From JAFGDH01 sp964447525 (GTDB lineage: Archaea; Aenigmatarchaeota; Aenigmatarchaeia; QMZP01; QMZT01), in contig CAYUSU010000018.1 of NCBI GenBank assembly GCA_964447525.1, positions 1-25,649 on the forward strand: 25,649 bases of DNA, read 5' to 3'. The notes beneath the pieces were generated by a model, which saw only the letters and a list, made by a program, of their open reading frames with translations, made no database searches and was not told where the DNA came from. This document shows positions 15,528 through 22,942 of the stretch, in pieces (within the stretch, counting starts at the first letter, position 1; each line of letters opens with the position of its first letter). The translations under genes and the position numbers were made by a program.

Positions 15528-18212
15528 TCATTCTATCTCTATTCCCGGCTTGCCCGGGAGGGCGTTGTTCGCTTTTGGTGATTTGGAATCCTCCGCCCTG
15601 ACGATTTCGAAAGGGCATCCAAACTCCTTTCCCAGCGATTCCTTAGTGTCGGTAAGCATCTTCAGCTCGGTTTTTTGATCAGTCGCTTCCGGCACCTGAC
15701 CGGACTTTATGAACCTGGGAAGCATCTTAGTGATATCCTTGCCATGTTGTCTCAGATCGGATTTCATTATTTCACCTATGATTTCCTTGAAGTCACGGGT
15801 CTTCGACAAAAGCTTCGAGAGTTCTTTGAAGAACTCGTATTTCCATTCAGCCGATACGTATAACGATATCTTTCCCGGCTTGTCTATCTTGGCCAGTTTA
15901 AGCACTTCAGCCACATCGCTTTTCGTCCGTTCGAGCGATTCTTCACCCAGTTCCATGTCCTTTCGTATCTTTTTCTTATCGGCGACTGGCCATTTTTGAG
16001 TGGAAACGAATGGTTCGTTCCCGAGGACTTCCCATGACTCCTCGCATATGTGTGGAGCAAAAGGAGAAAACATCAATACCATCGATTCAATCCCTTCCTT
16101 AAGCACGTCTTTATGGGGTTTCTGCGGGATTTTCGAATACTTGACGAGAGCGTTGAAAAAGTCCATGAGCATACCTATGGTCATGTTGAACCGGAAACCG
16201 TCAATGCTTTCCGTCACCTTCTTTATGGTGGAATGGAGTCTGGACTCGAACATAAGGTCGGCGGTTTCCTTCGTTCCCTCACGTGTCTTGATGTTATTGA
16301 AATCATTAACCATCTTCCAGAATTTTATCACGAATCGGTGCGCTCCGGTGATCCCTTCGTCGCTCCATTCCAGCTGGCTGTCAGGCGAAGCCACGAATAG
16401 AAGGAATACTCTGGCTGTGTCTATCCCGTAACTCTTTGCCATCTCTTCCTGAGTCACGACGTTTCCGAAGGACTTGCTCATCTTGTGGCCGTCCTTGTAA
16501 ACAATCCCCTGGTTGAACAATCGTGTGAATGGCTCGTCGAAGTCTATCAGTCCTTCGTCCCTGAGGACTCTGGTAAAGAATCGCGCATAAAGAAGGTGCA
16601 TGACAGCGTGTTCCGCCCCTCCTATATACTGATCAACAGGCAGCCAGTACTTGACCGCGTCCTTGTCGAACATGTCCTTTGCTTTTGGGTTACAATATCG
16701 GAGGAAATACCACGAAGAATCCACGAACGTGTCCATGGTATCGGTCTCCCGTTTAGCCGTTCCGGAACATTTCGGGCATTTCGTTTCCACGAAGTCATTC
16801 CTTTCGAGGAGAGGGTTACCGTGGCCGGTGAACTTAACATCAGTCGGAAGAGCGACAGGAAGATCCTTCTCGGGGACGGGAACAGTTCCGCATTTGCCGC
16901 AATAGACGATCGGTATAGGCGTGCCCCAGTACCTCTGACGGGAAATGCCCCAGTCCCTAAGCTTATAATTCACTACCTTTTTGCCGATCCCTTTCTTCTC
17001 CATCCAGTCAGCCATCTTGACCAGCGCTTCCCTGTTCGGAAGGCCGTCAAACTGGCCGGAACCGAATATTATGCCGTCGTCTGTGAACGCATCATCATAA
17101 TCTTTCGGATCAATTGGTTTCCCGTCCTTGCTGATCACGAATTTAAGCGGGATATCATATTTCCTAGCGAACCTAAAGTCCCTCTTGTCGTGCGCGTCGC
17201 ACATCACCATACCGCTTCCGTACATCACAGCGAAATTGGCCACCCATAAAGGAACCTTCTCTCCGTTTACCGGGTTTATAGCGTATTTCCCGGTGAATAC
17301 CCCTTCCTTCTCCTTTTCCTCGTTCGTCCGGTCTATGATCGTTTCTTTCTTTGCTTTCTTCACGAATTCCTTGACCTTTTGCTCGTATTCAGTCCCCTTG
17401 ACAAGATCATCTATCATCGGGTGTTCAGGGGCGATCGCTAAAAACGTTACGCTGAACGTAGTATCGCATCTCGTAGTGAATGTCGGAAGGATCTGGTCAG
17501 TACCTTCCAATTTGAAATAAATATCAACACCATGGCTCTTCCCTATCCAGTTCTCCTGCATGGTTCGTATTCTATCCGGCCATCCGTCCAGCGTCTTTAA
17601 CCCGTCCAGCAGTTCGTCAGCATATTGAGTAATCTTCAGGAACCATTGTTCTATCTGTTTTTCTTCGACTTCGTTCTCGCATCTCCAGCATTTGCCGTCA
17701 TTTACTTGCTCGTTCGCCAGGACAGTCTCGCATCCGGGACACCAGTTGACCGGAGCTTTCTTCTTGTATGCCAATCCCTTTTCCAGCATTCTGAGGAATA
17801 ACCACTGATTCCATTTGTAATATTCGGGATAACATGTAGCCAGTTCCCGGGTCCAGTCGTATGAGAGACCCATCGCTTTCTGGTTCTTCTTGATCCCGGC
17901 TATTGCCTTCTCCGTATATTCTTTCGGCTGGGTGTTGTGCTTGATCGCGGCATTCTCGGCAGGTAATCCGAAGGCGTCATAACCCATCGGATAAAGAACA
18001 TTGAACCCGTTCATCCGCTTGAACCGGGCGTAGGCGTCACCCATGGAATAGTTACGGATGTGACCCATGTGCAGTCCGGCGGCCGAAGGGTAAGGGAACA
18101 TCTCCAAAACATACATCTTAGGCTTTTTTGGGTCATTCTCTACCATGAATATCCCGTCTCTCGCCCATTTTCCCTGCCATTTCTTCTCGATCTTCGAAAA
18201 ATCAACCCTCAT
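15528..18212 (-). CDS. leuS: Leucyl-tRNA synthetase, bacterial-type architecture
   Basis: Charges tRNA-Leu with leucine in the cytosol. 894 residues. HIGH-type HMGH at 48-51, YPMGYDAFGLPAENAAI at 74-90 (the form seen in bacterial LeuRS), a zinc site at C158/C161/C175/C178, the CP1 editing domain with TTRCDTTF (246-253) and HDKRDF (341-346, editing Asp345), the second zinc-like CxxC pairs at 438/441 and 479/482, and KMSKS at 577-581. In the editing pocket TRCDT replaces the usual TRPDT. The C-terminal ~130 residues, ending NNALPGKPGIEIE, look unlike the compact bacterial tail and closer to what I recall of archaeal LeuRS tails (memory, not a search). A TATA-like CTTATATCGG at about 18251-18259 lies inside hairpin element 3 and predicts a short leader. 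Confidence 0.95.
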   Translation of the reverse strand: MRVDFSKIEKKWQGKWARDGIFMVENDPKKPKMYVLEMFPYPSAAGLHMGHIRNYSMGDAYARFKRMNGFNVLYPMGYDAFGLPAENAAIKHNTQPKEYTEKAIAGIKKNQKAMGLSYDWTRELATCYPEYYKWNQWLFLRMLEKGLAYKKKAPVNWCPGCETVLANEQVNDGKCWRCENEVEEKQIEQWFLKITQYADELLDGLKTLDGWPDRIRTMQENWIGKSHGVDIYFKLEGTDQILPTFTTRCDTTFSVTFLAIAPEHPMIDDLVKGTEYEQKVKEFVKKAKKETIIDRTNEEKEKEGVFTGKYAINPVNGEKVPLWVANFAVMYGSGMVMCDAHDKRDFRFARKYDIPLKFVISKDGKPIDPKDYDDAFTDDGIIFGSGQFDGLPNREALVKMADWMEKKGIGKKVVNYKLRDWGISRQRYWGTPIPIVYCGKCGTVPVPEKDLPVALPTDVKFTGHGNPLLERNDFVETKCPKCSGTAKRETDTMDTFVDSSWYFLRYCNPKAKDMFDKDAVKYWLPVDQYIGGAEHAVMHLLYARFFTRVLRDEGLIDFDEPFTRLFNQGIVYKDGHKMSKSFGNVVTQEEMAKSYGIDTARVFLLFVASPDSQLEWSDEGITGAHRFVIKFWKMVNDFNNIKTREGTKETADLMFESRLHSTIKKVTESIDGFRFNMTIGMLMDFFNALVKYSKIPQKPHKDVLKEGIESMVLMFSPFAPHICEESWEVLGNEPFVSTQKWPVADKKKIRKDMELGEESLERTKSDVAEVLKLAKIDKPGKISLYVSAEWKYEFFKELSKLLSKTRDFKEIIGEIMKSDLRQHGKDITKMLPRFIKSGQVPEATDQKTELKMLTDTKESLGKEFGCPFEIVRAEDSKSPKANNALPGKPGIEIE

Positions 18213-18229
18213 TCACTCACTTCAAGTCT

Positions 18230-18272
18230 CGAATGACTGCTTTATCCAACCGATATAAGCAGTCTTACACTG
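18230..18272. repeat. Hairpin repeat element 3
   Basis: Stem GACTGCTT (18235-18242) pairs perfectly with AAGCAGTC (18257-18264) around the 14-nt loop TATCCAACCGATAT. It matches elements 1 and 2 in loop pattern and flanks (CGAAT on the left, TTACACTG on the right) but the stem sequence differs at both sides in a compensated way. A second perfect inverted repeat TGCATG/CATGCA follows at 18271-18286. It lies between the divergent leuS and the frameshifted gene, and the minus-strand leuS TATA box falls inside it. Confidence 0.7.
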
Positions 18273-18356
18273 CATGCATCCATGCACTAATATTATAGAA
18301 TTAAGCTGACCGATATTTATATTCTTGATCCAGATTCGGTTTTGGAACAATCAGAC

Positions 18357-18382
18357 TATAAATAATGATTTAAATAATCATT
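18357..18382 (+). promoter_or_regulatory. TATA box and 19-bp palindrome upstream of the frameshifted gene
   Basis: TATAAATAA (18357-18365) predicts a transcript starting at or next to the ATG at 18386. AATGATT (18364-18370) and AATCATT (18376-18382) form a perfect palindrome around TAAAT, lying between TATA box and start, a position where a bound protein would block initiation. Confidence 0.5.
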
Positions 18383-18385
18383 AAG

Positions 18386-19923
18386 ATGGTGCAAGGGCCA
18401 AAAGGATATGGGGAATTACCAGATGAATTGCTTAATCAGGGTGCCATTACGAGAAAAGAAGTGATGGAGAAAATCGGGATGAATCCCGTATCAGGCCATC
18501 AAATCGCATTGTTAAGAAAAGAATATGGGACTATTTTCAATTGGAAAGAATCTTCAAATGGCATAGAATACACGACAAATGATCGAGTTAGTGCTTTTTT
18601 CGCTTTGCATCCAGATGGTTATAAAAAAGATTCAATACCAAAAAACGTTTCTGGAGAGGAAAAAAAATCTCCCCAAAAGAACTACGAATTACAGGAAGGG
18701 GACATGTATTTCCAGGATTTCGTGGCTCAGATCAATGAACTGAAACCAGAGGGGTTGCCTTTGTCTCAGGCGGCATTGGGCAATGCCGTTAAAAAAGGTC
18801 ATAAAAATCTACCTGATTATATTACCGCGGAAAAAGTGAGAACCAGCTCCACGCCAGCCGGAAGAATGCTGGTGGTCCACGGAGGGGCAAAATACATAGC
18901 TTCACTCAAAGGAGAAAAAATACCGGAATTGGATTTAAGCGAACAAGCGTCTCAAGTGATACAGGAAAGCGTCGGGGAAACATCACTCATTCCCCATTCA
19001 CCCAAGGGACTTGCCATATACGCAGTACAAGAACTGAAAAAAGGTAACATAATTGATGACCAAGGTCTCATGAAATTGAAAATACCGATTGATGAAAACG
19101 TATCTTCGACTTTTGAACTTGATTTAATAGCGCAATTAGCAAATTATTTTGAAAAAGCAGGCATATTCTATTCACAAGTGGGAAAAGATATCACAGAGGC
19201 CAGAGAGGGGTTAAAAAAAAACGACCTCGACCGGGATACGTAGGCAAGAATGAGCCTGTAGATGCCGATTTTACCGTTGTTGATTCTGAGGAAGACAAAA
19301 AACCGGCCAAAAAGAAAAAGACCACCAGAGACAAAACGTCCGGAAAGAAAAAAACGGTTTCCGACAAGAAAAAGGATGACCCAAAACAGCTTGATTCTCC
19401 CCCGAAAGAGACGGATGCCCCGGTGGGTACTAATTATGATAGCGATGAAGAAAGCGATTCTCCGAAATACACAGAAGGTACGACAAAAGCCCCGGGCCTC
19501 AGCGATATTCCGCAATACATAGGCCTTCCTTCCGAAAGCCCGCTTAATGTATACAAAGATGAACCTTATTTCAACGATATACTCGCGATCGAGGGTATAA
19601 CCGGGAGCATGACGAAAGAAATCAGGGAATTGCTGGGAGATGAACCAAACGAAATGTCAGTTGCCATGATCAAAAATATGGCGAAATGCGTGGAAAAGGC
19701 GAAAAAAGCGAGCAACGAGGAGCCGATTTACCTGAAGGAAATGCTCAGTGAACTCATATTGAATGTGAAAAATTCGGAAGTGACAGAAGAGGTTCTGAAT
19801 GTTATTTCAACGAACGAATTGACACGCACACATTATCTCATAAACAGTATATCAGCGCAGATCATCAACCACGAAAACATAGATTATCACGGGCTTCTCG
19901 ATGCGATAAAATCAATTAAATAA
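18386..19923 (+). CDS. Unknown 512-residue protein split by a -1 frameshift at A9
   Basis: The first frame runs 18386-19243 (285 residues, ending DLDRDT). At 19213-19221 there are nine A, forming A AAA AAC in the reading phase. Shifting -1 there opens a frame without stops to 19923: codons CGA CCT CGA CCG follow, then a Lys/Asp-rich linker, then a helical domain ending LLDAIKSIK. Without the shift the downstream frame has no ATG until 19609 and no ribosome-binding site, so one protein is far likelier than two. The N-terminal ~90 residues (AITRKEVMEKIGMNPVSGHQ...) look like a helix-turn-helix region; residues ~105-190 may hold a second copy (LPLSQAALGNAVKKG). No family recognised. The shift is programmed, a real mutation, or a homopolymer sequencing error. 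Confidence 0.75.
19205..19222 (+). promoter_or_regulatory. Candidate -1 ribosomal frameshift site
   Basis: A AAA AAC (19216-19222) is a canonical -1 slippery heptamer in the correct phase for the upstream frame, inside a run of nine A. GAGGGG at 19205-19210, a Shine-Dalgarno-like sequence 5 nt upstream, could stimulate slippage as in bacterial dnaX. The zero-frame stop TAG is at 19241-19243. I see no strong downstream hairpin. Confidence 0.45.
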
Positions 19924-19949
19924 ATAACTCATTATTGGGTACATAAAAA

Positions 19950-19966
19950 TATTTAAGTAAGTACTT
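19950..19966 (+). promoter_or_regulatory. Promoter and possible RbkR operator of the riboflavin operon
   Basis: TATTTAAG (19950-19957) is centred 26 nt before the ATG at 19979, so the operon mRNA is probably leaderless. The perfect palindrome AAGTACTT (19959-19966) lies between TATA box and start and is a natural candidate for autoregulation by RbkR. It has not been compared with known RbkR sites. Confidence 0.5.
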
Positions 19967-19978
19967 GTATATAATTAT

Positions 19979-20638
19979 ATGGTTTTCAATGATCTTGATT
20001 TCTTGATTGAGCTTGCGAAAGTCACGAACGGGACGATATCCACTTCAGAGATCGCGGAAAAGACAGGTCTTTCCCAGCAGAGCGCCTCGAGGAAGGTGAT
20101 AGCACTCGAGAACGAGGGAATGATCAAGAGGGAAATTCTCGGTTCCGGGCAGAAGATACGGCTGACTGAAAAAGGGATGGACCTGTTTGAAAGGAAATAT
20201 TCTGACATTGGAAATGTTTTGGAAACACATAAAAGCGAACGTTTCGTGTTTTCAGGCACTGTTTTCAAGGGTGACGGCGAGGGGAAGTACTACATGAGCC
20301 TTCCCTGTTACGTTGATCAGATCAACGAGAAGATGGGGTTCGTTCCGTACAGGGGCACCCTTAACCTGCGGCTTGACACGAAGACGGACGTCGAGGAGAG
20401 GGAATACATGTCAAGGCACGGAGGCATCGTGTTGGAAGGTTTTTCGGACGGTAAAAGGAGTTTTGGCGAGGTGAGATGTTTTCCATGCAGGATAAACGGA
20501 ACGCTCTGTGGTGCAGTGATCATTCCGAGGAGAACTCATTATCCTAAGGACACGATCGAAATAATTTCGGTAGATAACCTGCGGGAGAGATTCTCACTCG
20601 CTGACGGAGATAATATAGAGATAGAGGTGACCCCATGA
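19979..20638 (+). CDS. rbkR: RbkR: riboflavin-responsive regulator fused to CTP-dependent riboflavin kinase
   Basis: Converts riboflavin to FMN using CTP and, in characterised archaeal relatives, represses or activates riboflavin genes in response to the flavin. 219 residues. Residues 1-~80 form a winged helix-turn-helix (STSEIAEKTGLSQQSASRKVIALENEGMI, IRLTEKG). Residues ~88-219 form the archaeal riboflavin kinase domain: FSGTVFKGDGEGKYYMSLP, PYRGTLNLRLD, EGFSDGKRSFGEVRCFP and the nucleotide-site motif RRTHYP, with the terminal segment LRERFSLADGDNIEIEV. Start: leaderless ATG 26 nt after the TATA box. Its stop overlaps the start of the transporter S gene by 4 nt, so the operon couples uptake, kinase and control. 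Flavin specificity of the operon follows from this gene. Confidence 0.93.
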   Translation: MVFNDLDFLIELAKVTNGTISTSEIAEKTGLSQQSASRKVIALENEGMIKREILGSGQKIRLTEKGMDLFERKYSDIGNVLETHKSERFVFSGTVFKGDGEGKYYMSLPCYVDQINEKMGFVPYRGTLNLRLDTKTDVEEREYMSRHGGIVLEGFSDGKRSFGEVRCFPCRINGTLCGAVIIPRRTHYPKDTIEIISVDNLRERFSLADGDNIEIEVTP

Positions 20639-21186
20639 ATAGGATGATAAAGATAACGTCGGCAAGCATGCTTGCGGCAATTTCCATAATATTCCAGATA
20701 GTGCATATAGGATATCTCACCCCTTGGGGGATGTGGATTGATCTGGTGGCGATACCGTGGATTCTTGCGTATTTCATATTCGGATTCCGCACGTCCGTCC
20801 TTACTGCGTGCGTATCAGCCGTCCTCATATCGCTTTTGGCGCCTTCCGGGTACATAGGAGCCTCCATGAAACTTCTGGCCACCATACCCATGATAATAGG
20901 TCCTGCACTGGTTCTGTGGCTGTCCAGAAAGAAGATCAAAGATTTGGAGAAGATCAAATGGCTGATGATAGTTTTGGCGGTTTCTCTTGTAATAAGGGGT
21001 GTTTTCGTGCTTCCGGTAAACTATTTCATAGCGATCCCGCTGTTCTTCGGGATGGAAACATCTCAGGCTTTGACGTTCATCCCTCCGTGGCTGATGTTCC
21101 TGCTGAATGCGATCCAAGGTGTGATAGATATCATGATAGCATGGACACTGGCCTTCCGGTTCAAGATGACGAGGTTCGGAAAATGA
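20635..21186 (+). CDS. ECF transporter S component, probably for riboflavin
   Basis: Substrate-binding membrane subunit of an energy-coupling-factor transporter. 183 residues with about six hydrophobic helices: MLAAISIIFQIV, MWIDLVAIPWILAYFIFG, VLTACVSAVLISLLAP, LLATIPMIIGPALVLW, WLMIVLAVSLVIRGVF and a C-terminal LLNAIQGVIDIMIAWTLAF. Size and layout fit the S-component fold. The riboflavin assignment (RibU-like) is inferred from its place between rbkR and the energising subunits rather than from a substrate motif I can point to. Start and stop both overlap neighbours by 4 nt (ATGA junctions), a tightly coupled operon. Confidence 0.85.
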   Translation: MNRMIKITSASMLAAISIIFQIVHIGYLTPWGMWIDLVAIPWILAYFIFGFRTSVLTACVSAVLISLLAPSGYIGASMKLLATIPMIIGPALVLWLSRKKIKDLEKIKWLMIVLAVSLVIRGVFVLPVNYFIAIPLFFGMETSQALTFIPPWLMFLLNAIQGVIDIMIAWTLAFRFKMTRFGK

Positions 21187-21950
21187 TAAACATTCGTAAT
21201 CTTTCCTTCTCTTACGAGGATTCCACTGTTATCGGAAGCACGACACTTGAGATAAAGAAAGGCGAATTCGTGGGCATAGCCGGACCTACCGGCTGCGGAA
21301 AGACCACGTTTGCGATGTGCCTGAATGGACTGATACCTAATTTCGTGAAGGGAAAATTCTGCGGAGACGTGATCATCGGAGGAAAGAATACGAAGGATTC
21401 CAAGGTTTTTGAGATAGCCAAGGTAGCAGGATTGGTGTTCCAGGACCCGGATTCCCAGATATTCGCACCCACGGTTAACGAGGAAATAGAATTCGGCCCC
21501 AAGAACATCGGATTAAAGGGAGGGGAACTGCGTAACAGGGTGGAAACGGCCGTGAAAGCTCTCGGAATATATGATATTGCCGGGAGGGAAACGCACACAT
21601 TATCAGAAGGGGAGAAGAAAAAGGTGTGTATAGCCAGCGTGCTGGCAATGAATCCGGATATATTGATATTGGACGAACCCACCGCCCAGCTCGATTACAG
21701 GGGAACCAGGGAGATATACGAGATACTCAGCAGTCTTCACAGGAACGGGAAGACCGTGATAGTGATAGAACACAAGACAGAATGGATGGCACAGTATGCT
21801 TCCAGGGTGCTTATAATGGATAAGGGACGTTTTATTCTGGACGGCCTGCCAACGAGGATATTCAGGGAAATGGACGTCCTTGAGAAGATCGGGGTGGAAA
21901 TACCAAGGCTTTTCCTACTGAAAAACCGTATAATAGACAAGGTAGATTGA
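21183..21950 (+). CDS. ecfA: ECF transporter ATPase subunit (EcfA)
   Basis: Hydrolyses ATP to drive the ECF transporter. The true start is the ATG at 21183, overlapping the S-component stop (ATGA), giving 255 residues; the frame is open further upstream only by chance. Motifs: Walker A GPTGCGKTT (~34-42), Q-loop FQDPDSQ, EcfA-typical APTVNEEIEFGPKNIGL, signature LSEGEKKK (variant of LSGGQ), Walker B ILILDEPTA and H-loop IEHKTEWM. ECF modules often carry two ATPases; here only one gene is present, so it either works as a homodimer or a second one lies elsewhere. The stop is 1 nt before the T component. Confidence 0.93.
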   Translation: MINIRNLSFSYEDSTVIGSTTLEIKKGEFVGIAGPTGCGKTTFAMCLNGLIPNFVKGKFCGDVIIGGKNTKDSKVFEIAKVAGLVFQDPDSQIFAPTVNEEIEFGPKNIGLKGGELRNRVETAVKALGIYDIAGRETHTLSEGEKKKVCIASVLAMNPDILILDEPTAQLDYRGTREIYEILSSLHRNGKTVIVIEHKTEWMAQYASRVLIMDKGRFILDGLPTRIFREMDVLEKIGVEIPRLFLLKNRIIDKVD

Positions 21951-21951
21951 T

Positions 21952-22692
21952 ATGCTGGAATATATCAAAGGGGACGGATTCATTCACGGACTTGATCCTT
22001 TAACCAAGCTGTTATGGCTGATAACGGTATCCGTAATGATTTTGATCACTACTAACGTTTATTTCGTTCTGGTTATCTCCATATTCGTGTTTTTCATTCA
22101 TTCGGCTTCCAGACTACCGATCAAAAAAAGCCCGGTAGCATCCAAATTCGTGCTTTTTCTCGCCTTCGTGTTAGTCGTTTTCCACGGGTTCTTCTACCCG
22201 GGAGGGGAAACCGTATTATATTCACTATTAGGGTATTCGCTCACGACTGAAGGAATGGTTTTCGGGATCACCATATCTATTCGTTTGTTGTCATTGCTTA
22301 CATCAGCCTCCGTGTTCGTAATGTCTACAAGACCAACTGAACTGGTGGCGAGACTAGGGAAGTGGCTTCCCTTCGATGTTGGTTTTGCCTTCATGAACGC
22401 AATGACATCGGTTCCTTCCCTTCAGAGAGATCTTTCAAAAATCGTCAATTCCCAGGTATCCAGAGGGATGAGATTCAAAGGCATACGTGGGACGAAATCA
22501 TACTTTCCTGTAATAGTCCCGCTTATTTCGAAAGCGCTGGAAGGCGCCAGATACCTCGCATTCAGCCTGGAAAGCAGGGGTTTCGGACTATGTAAGATAT
22601 GTCACGAAGGGAGAATAGGAAGGAATGATATATTGTTCCTGATATTACCTATACTCATAGGGATCACTGGTTATTTTGTGTTTTTGGGATAA
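21952..22692 (+). CDS. ecfT: ECF transporter T component (EcfT)
   Basis: Transmembrane coupling subunit linking the ATPases to the S component. 246 residues with hydrophobic helices at ~15-48, ~62-85, ~95-120 and a C-terminal ILFLILPILIGITGYFVFL. The coupling region carries the two conserved short motifs of the family as SRG: NSQVSRGMRFKG and FSLESRGFG, which sit on the ATPase grooves. The N-terminus IHGLDPLTKLLWLI is typical of the family. It is the last gene of the operon; the stop at 22690-22692 is 3 nt from the 3' end of the convergent tRNA-Arg gene. Confidence 0.92.
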   Translation: MLEYIKGDGFIHGLDPLTKLLWLITVSVMILITTNVYFVLVISIFVFFIHSASRLPIKKSPVASKFVLFLAFVLVVFHGFFYPGGETVLYSLLGYSLTTEGMVFGITISIRLLSLLTSASVFVMSTRPTELVARLGKWLPFDVGFAFMNAMTSVPSLQRDLSKIVNSQVSRGMRFKGIRGTKSYFPVIVPLISKALEGARYLAFSLESRGFGLCKICHEGRIGRNDILFLILPILIGITGYFVFLG

Positions 22693-22709
22693 GAATGGGC
22701 TCGACGGGA

Positions 22710-22746
22710 ATTTCGACGGAAGCCGATTGGTCGGCTTCATACGTTA
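22710..22746 (-). other. tRNA-Arg intron 2, T-loop position 59/60 (37 nt)
   Basis: The T-loop exon TTCG pairs with CGAA at the intron end (4-bp central helix). The bulges are AATA on the 5' side and ATT on the 3' side. Inside, ACG/CGT and the 8-bp hairpin GAAGCCGA/TCGGCTTC with loop CCAA complete a bulge-helix-bulge-like fold. Splicing gives TTCGAAT, the consensus T-loop. Confidence 0.85.
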
Positions 22747-22768
22747 TTCGAACCCGCGACCCCCGGCT

Positions 22769-22816
22769 TTCTTCTGTCATAAAACCATTCGGTTCTCAAA
22801 CCTTCCAATCAGAGAT
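22769..22816 (-). other. tRNA-Arg intron 1, position 37/38 (48 nt)
   Basis: Removed between A37 and A38. Exon CTTC (positions 32-35) pairs with GAAG near the intron 3' end, leaving 3-nt bulges TAA and AAA on the two sides: a bulge-helix-bulge core with cuts after the second bulge base. The inner helix is not evident, so the motif is relaxed. An internal hairpin AACC/GGTT with loop GAAT is present. Confidence 0.8.
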
Positions 22817-22942
22817 TAGAAGACCAGTGCTCTATCCGGCTGAGCTACGAGCCCACATATCTATTATTATTTTATGTATGTTAATAGTCTTTTCTTTTAA
22901 ATTGATATTGTATTATTCAAAAATAAAATAGAAAGAGAGGGA

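Larger units (their letters stand above)
22696..22854 (-). tRNA. tRNA-Arg (anticodon UCU) with two introns
   Basis: Acceptor GGGCTCG (22848-22854) pairs perfectly with CGAGCCC (22697-22703); discriminator A at 22696; no CCA encoded. D-arm GCTC/GAGC, anticodon stem CTGGT with GCCGG (two G:U pairs), anticodon loop CTTCTA+A with UCU at 22818-22820, variable loop GGGTC, T-stem GCGGG/CCCGT. The exons sum to 74 nt. Introns interrupt the anticodon loop after position 37 and the T-loop after position 59; without them the T-loop is the consensus TTCGAAT. It reads AGA and AGG codons. A minus-strand TATA-like stretch at about 22868-22880 lies ~20 nt upstream. Confidence 0.93.

Noticed and set aside
16485..17249. 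Long open frame on the plus strand inside leuS
   Set aside because: Antisense shadow of a highly conserved gene; its translation shows no domain and it has no promoter or ribosome-binding site.
19423..19923. Separate gene starting at GTG 19423
   Set aside because: No ribosome-binding site or promoter, and the frame is already open without stops back to the A-run at 19213-19221, which fits continuation of the upstream gene.
20757..21182. Upstream extension of the EcfA reading frame
   Set aside because: It overlaps the S-component gene, translates to His/Arg-rich nonsense, and the ATGA junction at 21183 gives the expected EcfA N-terminus.
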